Origin: Hirudo medicinalis
Taxonomy: Eukaryota; Annelida; Clitellata; Hirudinida; Hirudinidae
Direction: 5' to 3'
DNA length: 35,000 nucleotides
Assembly: GCA_011800805.1 (NCBI GenBank)
Contig: MPNW01000480.1
Coordinates: 1,620 to 36,619 of the forward strand
Shown here: piece after piece, positions 32,378 to 35,000 of the stretch
Numbering within the stretch: the stretch's first letter is position 1
Layout: each line of letters starts with the position of its first letter
Translations under genes and position numbers: made by a program
The notes under the pieces: generated by a model
Database searches by the model: none
What the model saw: the letters and a program-made list of their open reading frames with translations, nothing else
What the model was told of the DNA's origin: nothing

Positions 32378-35000
32378 TTAGACCACGTAGCTAACTGAGT
32401 ATAGTTTGGCCACTTTTTTCAACTCCTCAATTTCAATCTTCAGCCTCGCTAGCCAGCCGATCAATATCACCAACAAAATGACGGCTATTACTATGGCTAC
32501 AGACAAAGCTACGATGACGAGGAAATCATGGCGCTTCCTGTCTTCTACCTCCGTAATGTAGTCGTCTATGGCGGAAGGATACTTGTCGAAGCTTGTGAGA
32601 CCGCTGCCCAAGACCGACCTTGATTCTGGGAACACCAGGGGAAGAATTTCATTCCAGAAGAAGGCCTTGTTTTGTCTCAAGTTCCGAGAAACTGTGATGG
32701 TGTCTGAGGACATGTTTAGAAAAAGTCTGCTGTCTCTGTTATACTGTGGCCACTGAACTTGGCCTAAGACTGATGGCTGGCTGTTCATGCACAATGTTAT
32801 TATGTTATCCACAGAAGTAAAAATTAATTTTTTGTAGGTTGAATGGATATTTTATAGATAATTTAGCTAATAAAAGTATTTATAAGATTTTGTGTAAGCA
32901 GTTTATAATGTAGTCATGACGACAGATATCTCTGATATTAATTTACGATACAAATAGTGATATTAAACCTAAACAAGCAAATTATTAAAACATGCGGTAT
33001 CAATAGATATGATATTATGAGCAGATATTAAAACTTGAATTATTGAATTATTATTTTATAATTAATTAAATTTAACACAATCACAAAGTAAAGCAAAATC
33101 TGAAACCCGTCTCTAGCTATGGCTCTCCACTGTAGCATTAAATACAAGGACATCTTCCTGTCTCCATCTGTCGACGTGGCGTAACTCACTTTTCCCGATT
33201 CGTCTCCAGGATCGGCTCCAAACGGAGTACCGAATAAATAGCTGAGTTCTATGGAGTGGTAGCTTAGCGGGTGTCTGAAATAATAATAGTAGACCTGCTG
33301 TTGGTGTCTCGATAGGACGTCTGCCAATTGTATCGTCGGGGCTACCATGTGGAAATCAGATAGGACCTGTGAATTGATCGATAGGTCATTGGTAGATTGT
33401 TTACTTTTCAATTATTGTGTCTCAATTGTATTATTGATGATTTACAATTATTAATAATATTTTAGTGTTAATATTGCATACAGTAATACATTCATATTCA
33501 TATTTAACAAGATACACTTCAAACAAAATGAAGTCGTGATGTTCAAAGAGAATCCTGATAAATCAGAAATAAAAAATGAGACTCGAGGAAAAGTTGGATT
33601 TTAGTTTCACTTTTCATTCCTTGGAAATGTCTTTCAAATGCAGTTCCTTTGAATTTTTGAGAGCTGAATTTTTATGGCAAGTTGAGGCCGCAAATATTCA
33701 AAAAATGGTCAGCAAATGTTGGTCTTTTTTAAAAAAAAAAATCAACGAAATACTTTCTAACTTCCCTATTTTTAGACACTTCCATTTGCCAAATTAAATT
33801 TCTGAAATAACTTCATTCCACAAAATTATTGAATTTTCTTCCAATTTTGTTTCGGCAAAATCTTTGCAAACATTTTAAGTTGTTTTCAAGCAAATCTTTC
33901 TTCGTTTGTTCGGAAAACTTCATATTTTCATGAAACTTCATAGTTTTCCGTTGAAAGTTTGTTATTCTGTAATCTGAATTATGTTTTGTATAATTTGAGG
34001 TTTTTCTGTAAGTCCTCCAACATCCGTCAGTTCATCAGACAAGCATTGATGCAGTTATTTCTTAAATTCTGTGATTTCGAAATTAGCCAAACATTTTAAA
34101 ATTAGTTTTGTTCAGTTTAATTATTATTATTATCGAAACAAACAAATCTGTCATTTAAACTGTTTTGTATTATCATTTGTAACCCTCTATATTTATCTAT
34201 TATTACCACAATTATTGAATATCATCCACATCGTACTAAAACAATATTCCAAGCCACAGCAAGGATCGCTCTCCAACCTCTCCTTCTTCGTATTTGAACT
34301 TGCTGACATTGTCAGTGCTTGACCAGTTGGTGTACATGAACCTGATGAGTTTGACAGTGTCCTTCTGATTGTTGAACGAGCGTAGGAGGTACTGCTCAAA
34401 GGTGGCGTCAGGTCTTTCGTTGTCGAGGTTGGAAGATGTCTGTTCGAAGTAGAAGTCTGTCAAAGGAAAAGTCAGGAGATTGTAGTGAATTGGTAATGGT
34501 AATTATAAATTAGCAGTATTGCATTTTGTATTTAGCCGATCTCTTGAGTGCCTTATGTATCCGAATGGGATGTGAAGGCACTTTTTAATCAATCTACCAT
34601 TTATATAGCACCCCTACCCGAGGGCTCACCCTGGCGGTGCAGACTGGGTTGCGAACACGACACATTACGACTGTTGCTATTACGACCGCATGCAGGAATG
34701 CAACCCATTCGGCCAACCAGCACGCATAAAGTAGTGATACTAATTTAATAAATTATATTACTACTACTTGCAATGCTACTAGGCGCCTCTGTCTCCAAGC
34801 ACGCGGCACCTTACAAATTAACTGTTATTAATGCTACTAACAACAATAAAAATATTATCAGAGTAAATAATATTATTATCAACAAATTATTTATATCATA
34901 AGTTCCACTAACTGAATTCCCTCTCGACGATGCCGGTAAAGAATGGAACCTTATTATAGGCTCCAACCCTGAAGGCTTCTCTGGGCTCCATTTGGATCAA
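32378..35000 (-). CDS. Membrane-anchored carboxylesterase/cholinesterase-like protein, C-terminal part
   Basis: C-terminal 309 residues of an alpha/beta-hydrolase of the carboxylesterase type B family, which includes cholinesterases and neuroligins; the 5' part is off the window. Exons in coding order: 34913-35000 (partial), 34278-34456, 33107-33366, 32378-32780, phases matching. Exon 1 reads VGAYNKVPFFTGIVEREFS, the segment with the catalytic Glu in enzymes; exon 3 reads FHMVAPTIQLADVLSRH, then YHSIELSYLFGTPF with the candidate catalytic His at 33256-33258; exon 4 has QVQWPQYNRDSRLFL and AFFWNEILPLV, the usual family end. A stalk, one transmembrane span (32450-32524, about 25 residues) and a 23-residue cytoplasmic tail ending in SYVV follow, so it is a type I membrane protein. 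Visible sequons: NVS, NWS, NMS. No cysteine occurs in this part, so the usual third disulfide is missing. The nucleophile Ser is outside the window, so enzyme or adhesion role is undecided. Confidence 0.85.
33367..34277 (-). other. Intron of the esterase-like gene
   Basis: AT-rich intron of about 0.9 kb. The plus-strand frame 33576-33797 and others have no motif or splice support. No repeat family recognised. Confidence 0.55.
34597..34725 (-). mobile_element. tRNA-derived SINE, best-preserved copy
   Basis: On the minus strand it starts GCGTGCTGGTTGGCCGAATG. Box A-like TTGGCCGAATGGG is at 34704-34716 and box B-like GTGTTCGCAACCC at 34646-34658, then a tRNA-unrelated body ending GTGCTATATAAATGG. 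It lies in the intron between the first two visible exons of the esterase-like gene, same strand as that gene. No target-site duplication is evident and it codes for nothing. Confidence 0.7.

Overview
The window is animal nuclear DNA, not bacterial: AT-rich, full of short GT...AG introns, trinucleotide microsatellites and tRNA-derived SINE relics. Intron density (33 coding exons in one gene), intron sizes of mostly 100-600 bp and the proteins present fit an invertebrate metazoan. A spiralian (annelid/mollusc-like) source is my guess only; nothing seen fixes the phylum.

Layout. 1-2312 is AT-rich upstream DNA without a supportable gene. 2355-16819 (+) is a complete clustered-mitochondria gene (clu/CLUH), rebuilt here exon by exon: 33 exons, all phases consistent, 4041 nt of coding sequence, 1346 residues. 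16820-20600 is mostly non-coding, with a GC-rich transposon-like relic (about 19.13-19.47 kb) and one orphan ORF with a poly(A) signal (19.61-19.85 kb). 20613-25657 (+) carries a TATA/Inr-like promoter, a possible two-exon upstream ORF, and a TRIM-type RING/B-box/coiled-coil gene that ends without an NHL, filamin or B30.2 domain. 26011-31133 (+) is an unrecognised multi-exon gene coding for a helical protein with an acidic tail; its frame is unresolved near 29.9 kb, and coding-like but broken frames continue to 31428. 31429-32377 is intergenic. 32378-35000 (-) is the 3' half of a membrane-anchored carboxylesterase/cholinesterase-like (neuroligin-superfamily) gene that runs off the right edge.

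The genes have no obvious common pathway. CLUH binds mRNAs of nuclear-encoded mitochondrial proteins, the TRIM protein is a likely E3 ubiquitin ligase, and the esterase-like protein is a cell-surface protein. The first three genes are codirectional; the unknown gene and the esterase-like gene converge.

The least expected items are a SINE family present three times (intron of CLUH, intron of the unknown gene, intron of the esterase gene), the unknown gene with its apparent frame breaks, the cysteine-free C-terminal half of the esterase-like protein, which keeps candidate catalytic His and Glu residues, and a phase-consistent split upstream ORF before the TRIM gene. I saw no convincing new multi-gene system.
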